From Dryas octopetala (lineage: Eukaryota > Streptophyta > Magnoliopsida > Rosales > Rosaceae): DNA of 64,000 bases. The notes beneath the pieces are model-generated. The model was given only the letters and a program-made list of their open reading frames with translations, made no database searches and was not told the DNA's origin. The stretch covers positions 10,891,738-10,955,737 of the forward strand of contig OY992833.1 of the NCBI GenBank assembly GCA_963921425.1, written 5' to 3'. Positions 1 through 11,018 of this stretch are shown here, in pieces. The translations under genes were made by a program, and so were the position numbers. Each line of letters begins with the position of its first letter. Positions within the stretch are counted from its first letter, which is position 1.

Positions 1-2884
1 GTTTGCATCCCGGGTCAATGGTCAGCCTGTGGGTGATCACGTCAGATGATATGCCTGGCATGTCATCGTAAGACCAGGCGAACACTTCCGCGTTGGCACG
101 GAGGAAGTCAATTATGGCGGAGCGCTGCTCGGGGCTGATCTGAGTCCCCACTCGGACGAGCCGATCCGGTGTCTCGTCAGAGATCGGCACTTCCTCCCAA
201 GCCTCGGCGGGAAGGGGTCGAGAATCTGAGCTCGGCTCGGAAGTGAAGTCGAATGTCTCCGCCCTCGGCCACCTGCCCGAATCGGCGATGGAGTCAAGCT
301 CCTGCGAGTTCGGCAGCTGACCCTTCTGCTTGATCGAAGCGGCGTAGCAAGACCGAGCCGAGCACTGATCTCCCTGAATGACGATGCAGTCGTCGCCCAC
401 CGGACATTTGATGAGGAGGTTGGCGTAATGGACGATGCAGTCAAGGTCGACCAGAGCCGGTCTGCCCAGAATGATGTTGTAGGCTGACGGCCGCTTGACG
501 ACAATGAAGTACGTCATGCAGGTCTTCTTGATCGGCCCCTTCCCGAGCGAAAGGGGAAGGTAGATGTGTCCGAGGGGCTGAACCACTTCTCCCCCGAACC
601 CGACCAAGGCAGGTGTATCGGTCTCCAGCTTATCCTCGCCGATGCCCATCTGCGCGAACGCAGAGTGGTAGAGGATGTTGACTGAGCTTCCTCCATCGAC
701 GAAGGAGCGCGCGATGGTTGTCCCGGCCACCTCAGCCACTATGACGACCGGATCATAGTGGGGGAAGATGATCTCGTTTGCCTCGTTTGGCTCAAAGGTG
801 ACAGGTGCCCAGTCCTTCCGCTGTCTTTTGGAAGTGCTGGGCTGACCTGCCTGGATTGACAGGGACTCGTGAGCTTGAGCCGCCTGTCTGACATACTCCT
901 TCTGGGATCGGTTCGAACTCCCCACGAAGGTTGGTCCCCCCCCGATCGATCCGATGGCAGCATCCCGGACGTCGATGGTATTGGTGGGCTTCTTCGGCGC
1001 GGCTTTGGGTACCCTAGGCCCACCGGCCAGGAATTGATTGATCTTACCCGCCCGGGCAAGAGTCTCAATCCCGTCGCGGAGGGCGTAGCAATCACCCGTG
1101 ACGTGACCATGATTGGAGTGGTATTTGCAGAAGACGCCCTCCCTGATTTTGTCTGGGGGAGGTCCCTTGATCTCCCTGGCAGCCGGGAGTTGGTCTTTGA
1201 CCTTGGAGTAGATCGCCTCCAGACCGGCGTTGAGGGGAGTGTACTCCGTATACTGGACAAATTTGGGTCCCTTGCCCAGAAGTTGGCGTGGCTCCTCGGT
1301 CCTGGTCTTCTTGGATTGGACCTGGGGTTTGGGAGGTGCAACCTCTCCCTCCTTTCTCTTGGTCGAGGTCGGCCTGGGATTCAGGGCCTCCACCTGAGCA
1401 TCCCACTCCTCAGCTCGTGCCCACTTAGTGGCTTCGGCAGAAAGCTCATCGTAAGTGGAGGGAGGATTCCTCATTAGGTGGGAGCGGAGTCCCCCGGCGT
1501 GCAGACCTTGCATGAGGGCATTCTTAGCCGACCTATCGTCGCAATCGTCGCACTTCGTATATTCGATGTTGAAGCGGATCAGATAGGCCTTGAGGCTCTC
1601 CCATTCCTGCTGCTTAATGAGCGACATATCGTTCAAGTTGTAGAGTCGTTCGGATACAACCCGATATCTCGCCAGGAAGGCCCTCCGGAGGTCGGAGAAG
1701 GAGTCGATGGAGTTCGGTTGGAGGGTTCGGAACCAACCCCGAGCCGAGCCCTTCAAGGTCGAAGGGAAGATTCTGCACTTCGTGGCTTCAGATGCCTGGC
1801 GGGCCTCCATGGCGTATCTGAAGCTGTCAAGATGGTCGTAGGGGTTCTTGGTCCCGTCATACTGATCCATCTTGGGGGGCTTGGTGTCGCGGGAGACCTC
1901 AGCATCCATGATTCTGCTGGTGTACGGGAGGGGGAGTTCCTCTCCGTGGTCGGCCCTACCAGTGTATCCCCTGGAGATTTCGACATGGCCGAGCCGGTCG
2001 TGGACGCTTCGGATTTGGTCCTGGACCAAAGTCCGAACAAGATTTTCCACATTGGGCGGGGTCGGCTCGGCCACATTTTCCCCTGAGCACTCGGCCTGGT
2101 TGCCGAGTCTCTCACTCACCGGCTGACGAGTGAGCCTCTCGCTCGCCGGTTGTCGATCCGACATGATCATGGTAGATCCCAGTCGGTCGCTCACTGATCG
2201 TCTCCCCGAGTGCGCTCCTGATGGGGAAGGATCCTGGCTGGTGATAGGGCCGAGTCTATTCCGAATCGGGCCCCTGGTTTCGGCTGAGCCGGTTGGACTG
2301 TTGGCCCCCAATCTGGTTCGGATCGGCGGTCGCTGGTTTGCATTCGGATCGACCCGGTCTCCCCCCGAATTCCCGGGGAGACGTTTTCCGAAGGCCGCCT
2401 GCTTTTGCCGAAGGAGACGGTGGGCGTTTAGGCATTCGGCCTGTTCGGCCGGGGGCATGTCCTCGAAGCCCGGGAAGACGTAATCAGAGTCCTGCCGATC
2501 GGTCTGGTCGTTCGGCTCGGCAGGAATGCTTTGCCGAGAAGGAGACGGTGAAAGGACCTCCTGCTCGGTTCGGGTCCGGCGCGATCGGAAACCCGATCCC
2601 CCACTGTTCTCGAGCTGAGCACGATGGCGTGCAAGTTCCCCGGCCAGCTCGGCTTGTTTTGCGAGCAGCTCATTATTCTGCTTCAGGAGTGCATTTTCAG
2701 CGGCCAGGTGTCGCTGACTCTCCTTAAGGAGTTTGTGAGCAGCTCGGATTTTTGAGGGACCTTTGGACTTTGATGTCCTGGGGAGTTGTGCTCCCCTCGT
2801 CTTCTCAGGCGTCTCAGGCTGATGTTGTTCATCATTCTGAGATGCTCCTGAGGAAGAGCTGCTGTCCCGATAGACGGTAGCCAT
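1..2884 (-). CDS. Ty3/gypsy retrotransposon gag-protease polyprotein (partial)
   Basis: One frame stays open from an ATG at 2884 to the left window edge, about 961 codons with no stop. Reading N to C: an acidic/Gln-rich coiled-coil-like region, a Retrotrans_gag type domain (ARGWFRTLQP, FLARYRVVSERL), a zinc-knuckle-like CKYH...GHVTGDCYALR, then an aspartic protease-like core FVDGGSSVNILY with YNIILGRPAL downstream, then a linker ending FAWSYDDMPGISSD just before reverse transcriptase would start. This order and the linker fit the Tat branch of plant Ty3/gypsy elements (family knowledge, moderate certainty). Reverse transcriptase, RNase H, integrase and the other LTR lie outside the window. 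The DNA is far more GC-rich than the flanking host sequence. Lack of any stop suggests a fairly recent, possibly coding-competent copy. Confidence 0.93.
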   Translation of the reverse strand, partial: MATVYRDSSSSSGASQNDEQHQPETPEKTRGAQLPRTSKSKGPSKIRAAHKLLKESQRHLAAENALLKQNNELLAKQAELAGELARHRAQLENSGGSGFRSRRTRTEQEVLSPSPSRQSIPAEPNDQTDRQDSDYVFPGFEDMPPAEQAECLNAHRLLRQKQAAFGKRLPGNSGGDRVDPNANQRPPIRTRLGANSPTGSAETRGPIRNRLGPITSQDPSPSGAHSGRRSVSDRLGSTMIMSDRQPASERLTRQPVSERLGNQAECSGENVAEPTPPNVENLVRTLVQDQIRSVHDRLGHVEISRGYTGRADHGEELPLPYTSRIMDAEVSRDTKPPKMDQYDGTKNPYDHLDSFRYAMEARQASEATKCRIFPSTLKGSARGWFRTLQPNSIDSFSDLRRAFLARYRVVSERLYNLNDMSLIKQQEWESLKAYLIRFNIEYTKCDDCDDRSAKNALMQGLHAGGLRSHLMRNPPSTYDELSAEATKWARAEEWDAQVEALNPRPTSTKRKEGEVAPPKPQVQSKKTRTEEPRQLLGKGPKFVQYTEYTPLNAGLEAIYSKVKDQLPAAREIKGPPPDKIREGVFCKYHSNHGHVTGDCYALRDGIETLARAGKINQFLAGGPRVPKAAPKKPTNTIDVRDAAIGSIGGGPTFVGSSNRSQKEYVRQAAQAHESLSIQAGQPSTSKRQRKDWAPVTFEPNEANEIIFPHYDPVVIVAEVAGTTIARSFVDGGSSVNILYHSAFAQMGIGEDKLETDTPALVGFGGEVVQPLGHIYLPLSLGKGPIKKTCMTYFIVVKRPSAYNIILGRPALVDLDCIVHYANLLIKCPVGDDCIVIQGDQCSARSCYAASIKQKGQLPNSQELDSIADSGRWPRAETFDFTSEPSSDSRPLPAEAWEEVPISDETPDRLVRVGTQISPEQRSAIIDFLRANAEVFAWSYDDMPGISSDVITHRLTIDPGCK

Positions 2885-2949
2885 GATGACTTGTTTGAAG
2901 GAAGAGCTTAGCGCTTGCAGTGATGAGCACAACGGCTGAAGTCGATCTT

Positions 2950-2966
2950 CCCACAGACGGCGCCAA
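2950..2966 (-). other. Primer-binding site of the Ty3/gypsy element
   Basis: Two bases inside the LTR boundary, on the minus strand, the sequence reads TTGGCGCCGTCTGTGGG. This position and the TGGCGCC core are as expected for a tRNA primer-binding site; it partly resembles the tRNA-Asp type (TGGCGCCGT). The gag ATG follows about 65 bases later. Confidence 0.75.
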
Positions 2967-2968
2967 TC

Positions 2969-4023
2969 TGTTGATGCAAATTCTCGTAAGGTAGATGCAA
3001 CAACTTAGATAAGCTGATCTGGCTGATCAGGTGCTTCGCTGGATGATGAAATGGATGCTGGTTGAGGTCTTCCTGCAGACAAAAACAAGATCAAAGGAGA
3101 TGGACCGGTGTGGTACCAGCCAAACACACTCCGATGATGAAATCAGTGGTGGTGTTTGATGGTGGGTGAGGAAGAACAAAGGAAGAACTTGGGAGAATGG
3201 GAAGAACAAGGCAAATGTTCTGGGTTATTCTCAGCAAGTTGGGTAGGCTCTTTTCTGGATGGGAATGCAAGTGTTTTTGCGTGTATATTGGTGGATTGCT
3301 AGATGCCTCATTTTGTGCATATGTGGTGTCTTATATAGGAAAAGGACGACTTAATGAATAAGTTACCTGCATGTGGATGAATGGTTGCCAGAGATCCACG
3401 CACCTGGCCAGACCTAGTTGCATGCTCAGCTGCTTACTTCCCCAGCATTTAATGTTGCATTGAATGCTTCATTAAATGTAAGGTTGGAAGGTTCAGGCAA
3501 ACTGCTCCAGCATTCATGAATGCAGGCCTGATATTCTATCTGTCAGAAGAATGTGTCAGGTGCATTTAAGTGTGGCGGTTCATCCCGGTGTGACCTTCTC
3601 GGGAATGGCGGCGGAGAGCCGAGCCGAGCCGATACGAACACATGTTCTTATGCGGAGATACGAAGTCCATGTGTGGTCGGATCGGACATGGGATTCCAGG
3701 CCGAGCCGGTCCCATAGATTGGGGGTCTTTCAGAGCCCTAACTGGTCGACGCCAGAACTCGAAAGGAGACCATCTCCTGTGCCGAGCCGAGCCGAACCGG
3801 GATGATCGTGGGAAGATGGACACTCGATTCCTTGGAAGATCATCGGTTCGGCTCGGACCGAACATGGAGGGCCCGGCACGGAGACCGGTCCGAGCTGGCA
3901 AAGGGAGTGCTGATGTGGAGGTCAAAGTTTGACCACTGAGAGTCAACTCCGAGGTAGGCGTTGACCAGCCACGTGCCGAACCGTGATTGCTTGTTTGGGT
4001 TGGTGTGGGTTTTCCCACAAACA
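2969..4023 (-). mobile_element. 5' LTR of the Ty3/gypsy element
   Basis: On the minus strand this 1055-base segment starts TGTTTGTGGG and ends GCATCAACA, giving matching TGTT...AACA ends. It abuts the primer-binding site on one side and GEMIN2-like sequence on the other. Comparison with the parallel sequence near 11867 places the insertion just before AGGAG at 4024-4028, the likely 5-base target duplication; the partner copy would be left of the window. It holds many GCCGAGCC/CGGCTCGG repeats around 3600-3910. Confidence 0.85.
3331..3338 (-). promoter_or_regulatory. TATA box of the LTR promoter
   Basis: The minus strand reads CCTATATAAGACACC here, a good plant TATA box inside the LTR, placing a likely transcript start near 3300. 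That leaves about 330 bases of R/U5 before the LTR end. Confidence 0.55.
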
Positions 4024-5618
4024 AGGAGTATCAACTACTGCACACAGCGCAAATAGCCAGACATTCATTCCTTGACAGAGTGCTCATACCCTCTATTGCG
4101 TTTATGCGTTTTCTCAACATCGACACTTGAGCCACAGAGTCCATTCTTAATATCACCAACAATGAAGGGGGATCACTGGAACTTTGATTCATGTAAGGTT
4201 TGGGTTTGGGGCTCAAGTTAATTCCTATAATTACTTCTAGGAAAAAAGGATTTTAATTTTGGAAAAGAAAAAGGTATTGCGAAAAATGGCTACCTTTCTT
4301 TAGCTTTATGATGCATTTACCTTACCCACATTCTTTCCAAAGAAAAAACACATGAAAGAGAAATAAAAACCAATAATACTATAGGCATCTAGAATTAACC
4401 AAACTTTTAATTACCAATTTATATGGTAGATGACATGACAGTTTCTTACTTGCGGTAAATAAATGAGGTCCAGAGTGAACTCAAAATTAAATAAATGAAA
4501 AGTTGCCACATCATCAGTTGAAATTTATAAAATTGGGATAATAATTGGTGCCTATAATACTAGTACTACTCAATAAAAATTGTCTCGACTCTATAACAAA
4601 ATCTACAGACGTCCTTATAATGAATTCCCCAAAAACTCCCACCACATTTTCTAATGAACTTTATTCCCTCAACTGAGTCTATGAGAAAACAAGAACATCA
4701 TGTGATGGAAAAAAGAGAAATTTTCAGAAAGTATTTGGACAATTGCATGCCAAAAAAAAAGGAGGAAAAAAATTTCCATGCTGTCAGATATTGCATCATT
4801 TAGATCATATAAGAGATGCGGGCATCTGCTGTCATGAGAAGCACAAAGACAAGCAAAAGCTGACCAACTTTTTAAACCAATTTTCTACAATGGGAAGAGC
4901 ACAAAGTAAAATCAGGAGGAGAACATACCAGCCTTAGCTGTGAAAATTCAGCAAGAAATGCATCCTCCCGGTGTTTTAGTGGCAGCAATATATTGTTCTG
5001 GACACTTGGCAATCTCAGGAATCTTGGGCATATAAGCACTCTGCTCACTCTTAATTTTACTTCTATCAAGCTTGGTTACCCTCACTTTTGGAATTTGAGC
5101 AGCTTCCCACCTAAGAAAAAGAAGGATACATACCAATATTACAAAAATTCTCAACAACTTTCAAAATTACTTGGGATTACTGCATGACTACTATGCACAC
5201 CCCAAGTTACAAAGATAGGAAAAAATGGGAATTAGACCATACACTTTGCCATAATATTCAGTTTTATCTAATTCATGGGTGAAATGGTTAACATATTAGG
5301 CACATGTTCATATAGAATCTTTAATACCTAAGTTGATAGTCTTAGGCACATGTTCATGGGCAAAATTGTTGACATATATATTAGGTAATCAAAATTGTTG
5401 ACAGTCCAAGTAATTAATCTGCCCTTGTTTAAGGTCATCAATTACTTCCATTTAAAAAATATCATTAAATAAAGAAAAAAAATTAAAGTAAAACCACAAT
5501 CAGTGGACAAGAAGCCCACTCCAAACAATACAGCATAATCCTAATCTAAAGAGTTGCCTGACCATTACACCAAAACCAACCAACGTCTAATAGAGACATA
5601 AAGACATCAGCACACAGC
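4024..5618 (-). pseudogene. GEMIN2 3'-half duplicate, broken
   Basis: This stretch aligns along its length with 11867-14305 of the intact GEMIN2 gene. It retains part of the last exon (PKPKPYMNQSSS, SMLRKRINAIEGMSTLSRNE) and the third exon (WEAAQIPKVRV, YMPKIPEIAKCPEQ) with the intron between. It cannot encode the protein. A 2-base loss near 4062 shifts the last exon just after the NEC codons. About 280 bases covering the start of that exon are deleted at 4220. A 4-base TATA insertion near 4989 shifts the third exon. The retrotransposon LTR cuts off the C-terminal coding end at 4023. Similarity stops near 5618, within what looks like the 3' end of a LINE shared by both copies. Confidence 0.9.
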
Positions 5619-6190
5619 ACTCATGCCAAAATGGCTATTTCAAAGAGAAGCCAAACTGAAACCGCCTAACATCTTGTTATCCTCTAGGAACTTCTTGCCC
5701 CAACTGACATATAACTCATCCACTTATAGCCCAATATAGACAGCAGAGCAGTGGCCCAATATAGCCTGGAGGTTGTTAACTAATTACTTGTTAATTTACC
5801 TTTGCTATTTTTTTTTAATTATAATCGAATTTTTATGCTTATGCTTTCCTTTTGATAATACTGTGAGCTTATGAGAGGTAGATTTCAATTCCTGAATGGA
5901 AATGGGTTCTTTTGATAATTAAGGATATATGGGTGATTGGATTTACAATTTATACACAACTTGGCTTACCTATAGTCGAAGCAACCGATTTTCATAAAAT
6001 TGTTAACAAGATAGAGATGAATTATTAGACTTTGTTACTTTGTTAGATTCATTTAAATATGCTTTTGCTAGTTTGATTTAAGATGAAGAATAGTCAGAAA
6101 AGAAAAAGAAGAAAGACAGTATTATATATGAGAACAAGATATGCTTTATTTCAGCCAAAAAAAAAAAACACTGAAAATATAAAATATAGA
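5619..6190. other. Intergenic, AT-rich, no gene seen
   Basis: Lies between the broken GEMIN2 copy and the 3' end of the receptor-like gene. I see no open reading frame, repeat or RNA gene. It presumably holds the receptor-like gene's 3' untranslated region and polyadenylation signals. Confidence 0.5.
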
Positions 6191-8500
6191 TTACGATCTA
6201 TATAGCCTTCTCTTCATCCTGGTCATAGGCACCGCTATCATGATATAGAGCCTATCTTGTACTTTATCTAGGAATTGGAAATATGCATATCTCCATGTCT
6301 TCTTGAGCATCAAAGGACCAACGACGACTCCCCAAAATCCTGTAATGAATCCAAGTGCAACAGAAATATAAGACCATGGAATCCGATGCGCACTGTTTAC
6401 ATCTTGGCTAATATTCTTAGTATCTGCATCAACGCCAGTAGAAGTTGATCGACACTCATTTGGAAGTGGGTCACCACAAAGTTTTGGATTCCCTTCAAAT
6501 AGAGAGGCATTCAAGCCTTGGAGCTGACTGCTTGTTGGTATTGGTCCTTCAAGATTATTATATGAGACATTGAAATAAGACAAGAAATTAAGACTTGCCA
6601 CTGATGCTGGAATTGTCCCCGACAATTGATTCATGGAGAGATCCAAATCCTCCAAGTTTTTGAGGTTAGATATTTGGTCTGGAATGCTACCGGAGAAGTG
6701 GTTGGAGGCAAGATTCAACCCATGGAGAAACTGCAATTGGCCGATCTCGGTAGGTATGTTGCCACTGATGCTATTGTTGTCTAGGTATATGGATGGTGCC
6801 AACTGAGACAAAAAATTGAACTGTCTAAGTCTTTCACCAAACTTGCCGAAGATCGGCAATTCAAGATAATTATGATCTACTTGAGCTGCATTTTGTTTAG
6901 ATGCCAACATGGGCAGTCTGCAAAGTTCCTTTGGAAATTCACCAGAAATTAAGTTGGATGTCAAGCTTATAGAAAAGAGCCTTGGAAGATTCCCCAACCA
7001 ACTAGGAAGTGACCCTGTGATTCTATTATGACCCAGATTCAAGATCTCAAGCTTCTTGAGCTTATGTAACCATATAGGTATTTCACCAGTGAGCTCACAA
7101 TAACTCAAATCCAAAGCTTGAAGATTTTTGAACCCATCATAATCAACCATGCCAATATCATTAGTTGTTGGCATTTTCTCCCCAACAAAATTTGAACCAC
7201 ATGCTAGGAATACAAGACTTTTGCAACCCATTAATATCTTCAGTGCTCCTGTGACATTAGTTAGTCTGTTTGAAACAAGTGAGAGAAAGGACAAAGATTT
7301 CAATGAAAGAATATTAGGTTGTATTTGTCCCTCGAGATCGTTATGACTCAGTCGAATTGCTTTGAGGAACTTGCATGAGTAAAGGCTTATTGGAAACATA
7401 CCAGTGAAGTTATTTTTAATTAGGTCAAGTTTAGTAAGTTGACCAAGTTTGGAGAAATTAAGGGTGGAGATATTGCCTTCCAAGTAGTTGTTTCCCAGAT
7501 GTATTTCTTCAAGGTTTGTGCAATTCATCAAAGATGGGGGCAAAGAACCTTCTAGATTATTGAAATGAAGGAGCAAGAATTTCAACTTAGAGAGCTTCCC
7601 AAAATGGAGAGGGAGCACACCACTCAATTGATTATAGTAGAGGTCAAGGATTGCGAGGTTGGTGAAGTTGACAACTCTATCATTAATGGCTCCGTAGATC
7701 GAATTATCAGGTAATGCAATTTCTTCAAGTTTGGTAGCATTATACATATCTTCTGGAAGTATTCCTGAGAGGTTATTGTGACCAGCACGAAAAACTTGGA
7801 GTTTGGAACACTCACCTAGTCCACTAGAGATACTGCCATTGAAGTTATTGATGGAAAAATCCAATAGCCTAATCAAAGGAGAAGAGTGGAGACAAATAGA
7901 GGTTGGGATAGAACCTGAGAAGGTATTGTTGCTAACACTAAAACTAGTCAAATTCCTAGCTTGTCGGAAAAATGAGGATGGAATTGCACCATAGAAGTGA
8001 TTGGCGGAGAAATCCACTGTCCGAATACTAGATGTTAAAGAAAACAGTAGCTCTCCAGAAAGAAGGTTATGGCTCAAATCAAGGATCTCAAGATGATTCA
8101 AGGACGAGAAGAATCCAGTTTGATCAAGTGAACCATAAAGTGAATTGTGGGAGAGATTCAAGTGGGTGAGATGTGTGAGATTTGAAAGTGAGAATGAGTG
8201 GAAAGTACCTGCTTTGAGTTTGAGGCCTTTGGAAGGTAAGTGTAAATGTGTGACCCAACCATCCTGATTACAAGTGATGCCATCCCAATTGCAACAATTC
8301 ATGGTAGTCCAATTTAAGGAAGGCGAAGACAGAGTGAGGGCAAAGGACAGAAGAGAGTTGCGTTCGGTTTGGTTGCATTCATATGCATGAATATTTGTGG
8401 AGAAGATGAAAGAAAATAAGATCATGATCATGAGAAAGAAGCCATGTGCCATTAGGTGATCTGCAGGCTGCACCAGCATGTTTCTTCGTGGATGTGCCAT
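6191..8500 (-). CDS. LRR receptor-like protein (RLP), PSY1R/RLP2-like ectodomain
   Basis: Intronless, 769 aa from the chosen Met at 8500 (MAHPRRN). The frame is open up to 8650, but residues upstream are Lys-rich and unlike a signal sequence. Met codons at 8479 or at MAHGFFL are also possible starts. Order: signal peptide ending near STNIHA; N-cap with ECNQTERNSLLSF and the CCNWDGITC motif; 22 leucine-rich repeats (xxLxxLxLxxNxLxGxIP); an island after repeat 18 with the NYLELPIFG motif; four more repeats; an acidic spacer; one transmembrane helix (YISVALGFITGFWGVVVGP); a 37-residue tail beginning KKTWRYAYFQFLDKVQDRLY. No kinase follows, so it is an RLP at the plasma membrane that should need a partner kinase such as SOBIR1 or BAK1 (family knowledge). 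Island and repeat style resemble PSY1R/PSKR and Arabidopsis RLP2/3. Ligand is unknown. Confidence 0.93.
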   Translation of the reverse strand: MAHPRRNMLVQPADHLMAHGFFLMIMILFSFIFSTNIHAYECNQTERNSLLSFALTLSSPSLNWTTMNCCNWDGITCNQDGWVTHLHLPSKGLKLKAGTFHSFSLSNLTHLTHLNLSHNSLYGSLDQTGFFSSLNHLEILDLSHNLLSGELLFSLTSSIRTVDFSANHFYGAIPSSFFRQARNLTSFSVSNNTFSGSIPTSICLHSSPLIRLLDFSINNFNGSISSGLGECSKLQVFRAGHNNLSGILPEDMYNATKLEEIALPDNSIYGAINDRVVNFTNLAILDLYYNQLSGVLPLHFGKLSKLKFLLLHFNNLEGSLPPSLMNCTNLEEIHLGNNYLEGNISTLNFSKLGQLTKLDLIKNNFTGMFPISLYSCKFLKAIRLSHNDLEGQIQPNILSLKSLSFLSLVSNRLTNVTGALKILMGCKSLVFLACGSNFVGEKMPTTNDIGMVDYDGFKNLQALDLSYCELTGEIPIWLHKLKKLEILNLGHNRITGSLPSWLGNLPRLFSISLTSNLISGEFPKELCRLPMLASKQNAAQVDHNYLELPIFGKFGERLRQFNFLSQLAPSIYLDNNSISGNIPTEIGQLQFLHGLNLASNHFSGSIPDQISNLKNLEDLDLSMNQLSGTIPASVASLNFLSYFNVSYNNLEGPIPTSSQLQGLNASLFEGNPKLCGDPLPNECRSTSTGVDADTKNISQDVNSAHRIPWSYISVALGFITGFWGVVVGPLMLKKTWRYAYFQFLDKVQDRLYIMIAVPMTRMKRRLYRS

Positions 8501-10679
8501 GTTTATATTAGATTTAGAATTTAGATTGCTGATCACAAGTTTATAAAGAGCTGGATGCAGAGCAAGAAAAAGGATTTTTTTTTTTTTTTTTGACTTGAAA
8601 ATGATTGCTTGATTAAACGACAAAAAACTTTGACAATCGACATAAAACAATACCTAATATTCAACAAACAATAAAAATATACTAACTTATTACTTACTCA
8701 TTCAAACCTAATAAAAAATCAAAGATAAAACATTCAATATTTCAATATAAAAGAGAAAAAAAAAAAGTTGATTTGGTCAGAAAAGCAAAGCACTCTCAGA
8801 TAAAAGATTAAAAAAAAGAAGTAAAGCACTCAATATTCAATAGTTAACCTCCAAATATTCAAACACCCAACTATTTACTTAAACAAGTATCCCTTTTACA
8901 AATACCCAAAACAACAATACCAATTATCAAATAATCAGATATGGAAATTCATAGATAAGTCAAACGTCACCGAAATAAGTTTGGAAGTATATATGACTTC
9001 TCTGACCTTAATGGCTTGATTCAAAATTCCAATAATTTCTGTAGACTTTGAGAGATTTGAAAATTTGGAGAGATGGCCAACTTGGGCAGGTCCATTAATA
9101 AATATAAAAAAAAATTTCAACTCAGGCGTGTACACTATCAGCTTCTCTTTGAGGTATTTTGTCAAACACATAGAAATAGCATTCATACTAATCCATATAT
9201 ATATATATATAATACATAGAAATAGGTCTTGCATGCTTGTAGACTTGAATTACATGCAGTTTCAAATTTGAAATGATGAAGATTTGAACCCTTAGTATCT
9301 AAGGGTCAAAACTCAAAGGTGTAGTTGTATAATATGCAATAAATATATTGTAGAATTTTCCTAAATTTCATTTTCGGCTTTTCAATGGCATCAGTCAGCA
9401 GCAGACACGTCATAACAGAAACAGTCATTCAATCCAAGTTTTTGCTAAAAGAATGTTTGAGTTATTTCAGATGTTTTATTCTTCTCCAAAAGGAGGATTA
9501 AATAACATGTGTTTGATACACAAAGTCATCAACTAATTATCTTATTAATTACAACTACATTTTGAATCTTGACAAATATTTACAATTAAATGTGTTTTGT
9601 TGACATTTTATTGTTTAATGTTGAGTCATACCAACAGTTTTAAGTTGTTTTCTTTCGAATAATTTTTCTTAGAAAATTGGAAAATAGTGTCATTTTTTCC
9701 AAGTACTTGGCCCACATGAAAGGCAATTGCACAAAGCTTAACCTTTCTACACTTCTACAGCACCAATATCCTTAATTTCTTGTATTGGTAAAAGCTATCT
9801 TTGAATTTAAATTAGTGGGGTGGGCTGCTCTGTCTTTAGTGCTTGTCAATTGTCCTTAAAATAAACATAAAATGAAAAAACCTTTTATATTTTTGCCCAA
9901 TTACACATTCTCACCTACACAGCTACACCTAATTTTGAGGAACAAAAAAAAGTTAACGGATTCAAATGAGAAAACAATTTCAATTAGTGGGGTGGGCTAC
10001 TTTGTGTTTAGTGCTTGTCAATTGTCCTTGAAAAGAAAAGAAAAAAAATTTATATTTTTACGCAATTAATAATTTACAATTTACACTTCTAAAGTTTGGG
10101 GTGTTTCACAACTTGCATCATATAGTTTCAATTTTTTTAATTTAGTACTTAACATTTCAATTTACTTACAATTAACTATTGTCGTCTGTCTGACTGTCTA
10201 TTTAAAGGTTAATTGATGATGTGACTGTCTAATCAGACGTTAATTGATGACAACATAACATCTATTGATCTATGCTCACCTTAGGTTGTAGTTGGGATAT
10301 GCTCGCTTGGTGGTTGGTGTTGGAAGGGGTGGGGTGTGCTCGCAGCGTAGTGGGTTGCGATGACTTGGTGGCATGTTGGTTGGCCGGAGTGTTGCGTTGG
10401 TGAGTGGTGGCGGATGGGACTAGGTGAGATATATATGAGTGATAAGATGTTGGCTGCTTGACTTGAAGGGGAATCGTGGTTTGTGCCTGCAGAGGCTCTA
10501 TGCCTACAGCGACTTGGTGGTCTTGTGTAGGGGGAGAGTCCAGGATGGAGAGGATGAGTAAAAACCTTTAGAATTTTAATTGAGGGCATTTAAGACTATT
10601 CACATCAAATTTTGGTTAGTTTTTTAAGAAATTTAAAAAGTGGATTAGAATTTAGAAGTCTATAATAAATCCTAAAAAA
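8501..10679. other. Intergenic, AT-rich, upstream of the RLP gene
   Basis: No gene recognised. It contains a poly-T/poly-A run at 8578-8592, a short (TA)n at 9197-9212, and a short duplicated block (next entry). A 102-codon frame at 10281-10589 on the minus strand is Pro/His/Ser-rich, matches nothing I know and is not supported. The RLP promoter must lie here, but I see no convincing TATA box. Confidence 0.5.
9810..10029. repeat. Duplicated 48-base block (two copies 172 bases apart)
   Basis: AATTAGTGGGGTGGGCT, continuing through TTTAGTGCTTGTCAATTG, occurs at 9810-9857 and again at 9982-10029 with few differences. Direct orientation; likely a local duplication. Confidence 0.8.
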
Positions 10680-10684
10680 AAGGC

Positions 10685-10935
10685 AAGTTTGAACCCATTT
10701 GGCACTGCTTCTTGAAAGCGTTTTTATTAGAATCGCTTCTGCTAAGAAGCACAAACATATTTTTATAAAAATTCTAAGTTATTCAGGCAAAAGCACTTGA
10801 AAGTGCTTCCTAAGAGCGCTTTTATAACCCATAAGAGCTTTTATTTATTTTTGTCAAACACTATCAAAAGCACTTCTACTAATTTAAAAGCACTTTTGGC
10901 AATTCTAAAAATAATGTCAAACAGGCCCTTAAACA
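10685..10935. mobile_element. Inverted-repeat element (MITE-like) with GCCTGTTTG-type ends
   Basis: Starts around CCCATTTGGCACTGCTTC and ends around GTCAAACAGGCCC. The interior is rich in AAGCACTT and AGCGCTTTTA words in both orientations and TAACCCATAAGAGC. A related element lies at 60792-61045. Ends are imperfect and no target duplication was found. The class is uncertain. Confidence 0.5.
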
Positions 10936-11018
10936 ACTTCAAGTCAATGAACTCGAACATTATGTGGGAACGTACACCAGGCTACCACATATTCCATATT
11001 ATATATATATATATATTA

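Noticed and set aside
112-2483. Several frames of 60-200 codons on both strands in the retrotransposon region
   Set aside because: They are shadows of the single long open gag-protease frame in GC-rich DNA.
8501-8650. N-terminal extension of the RLP to a Met at 8650
   Set aside because: The extra 50 residues are Lys-rich and precede the signal peptide; a start at 8500 or slightly later fits a secreted receptor.
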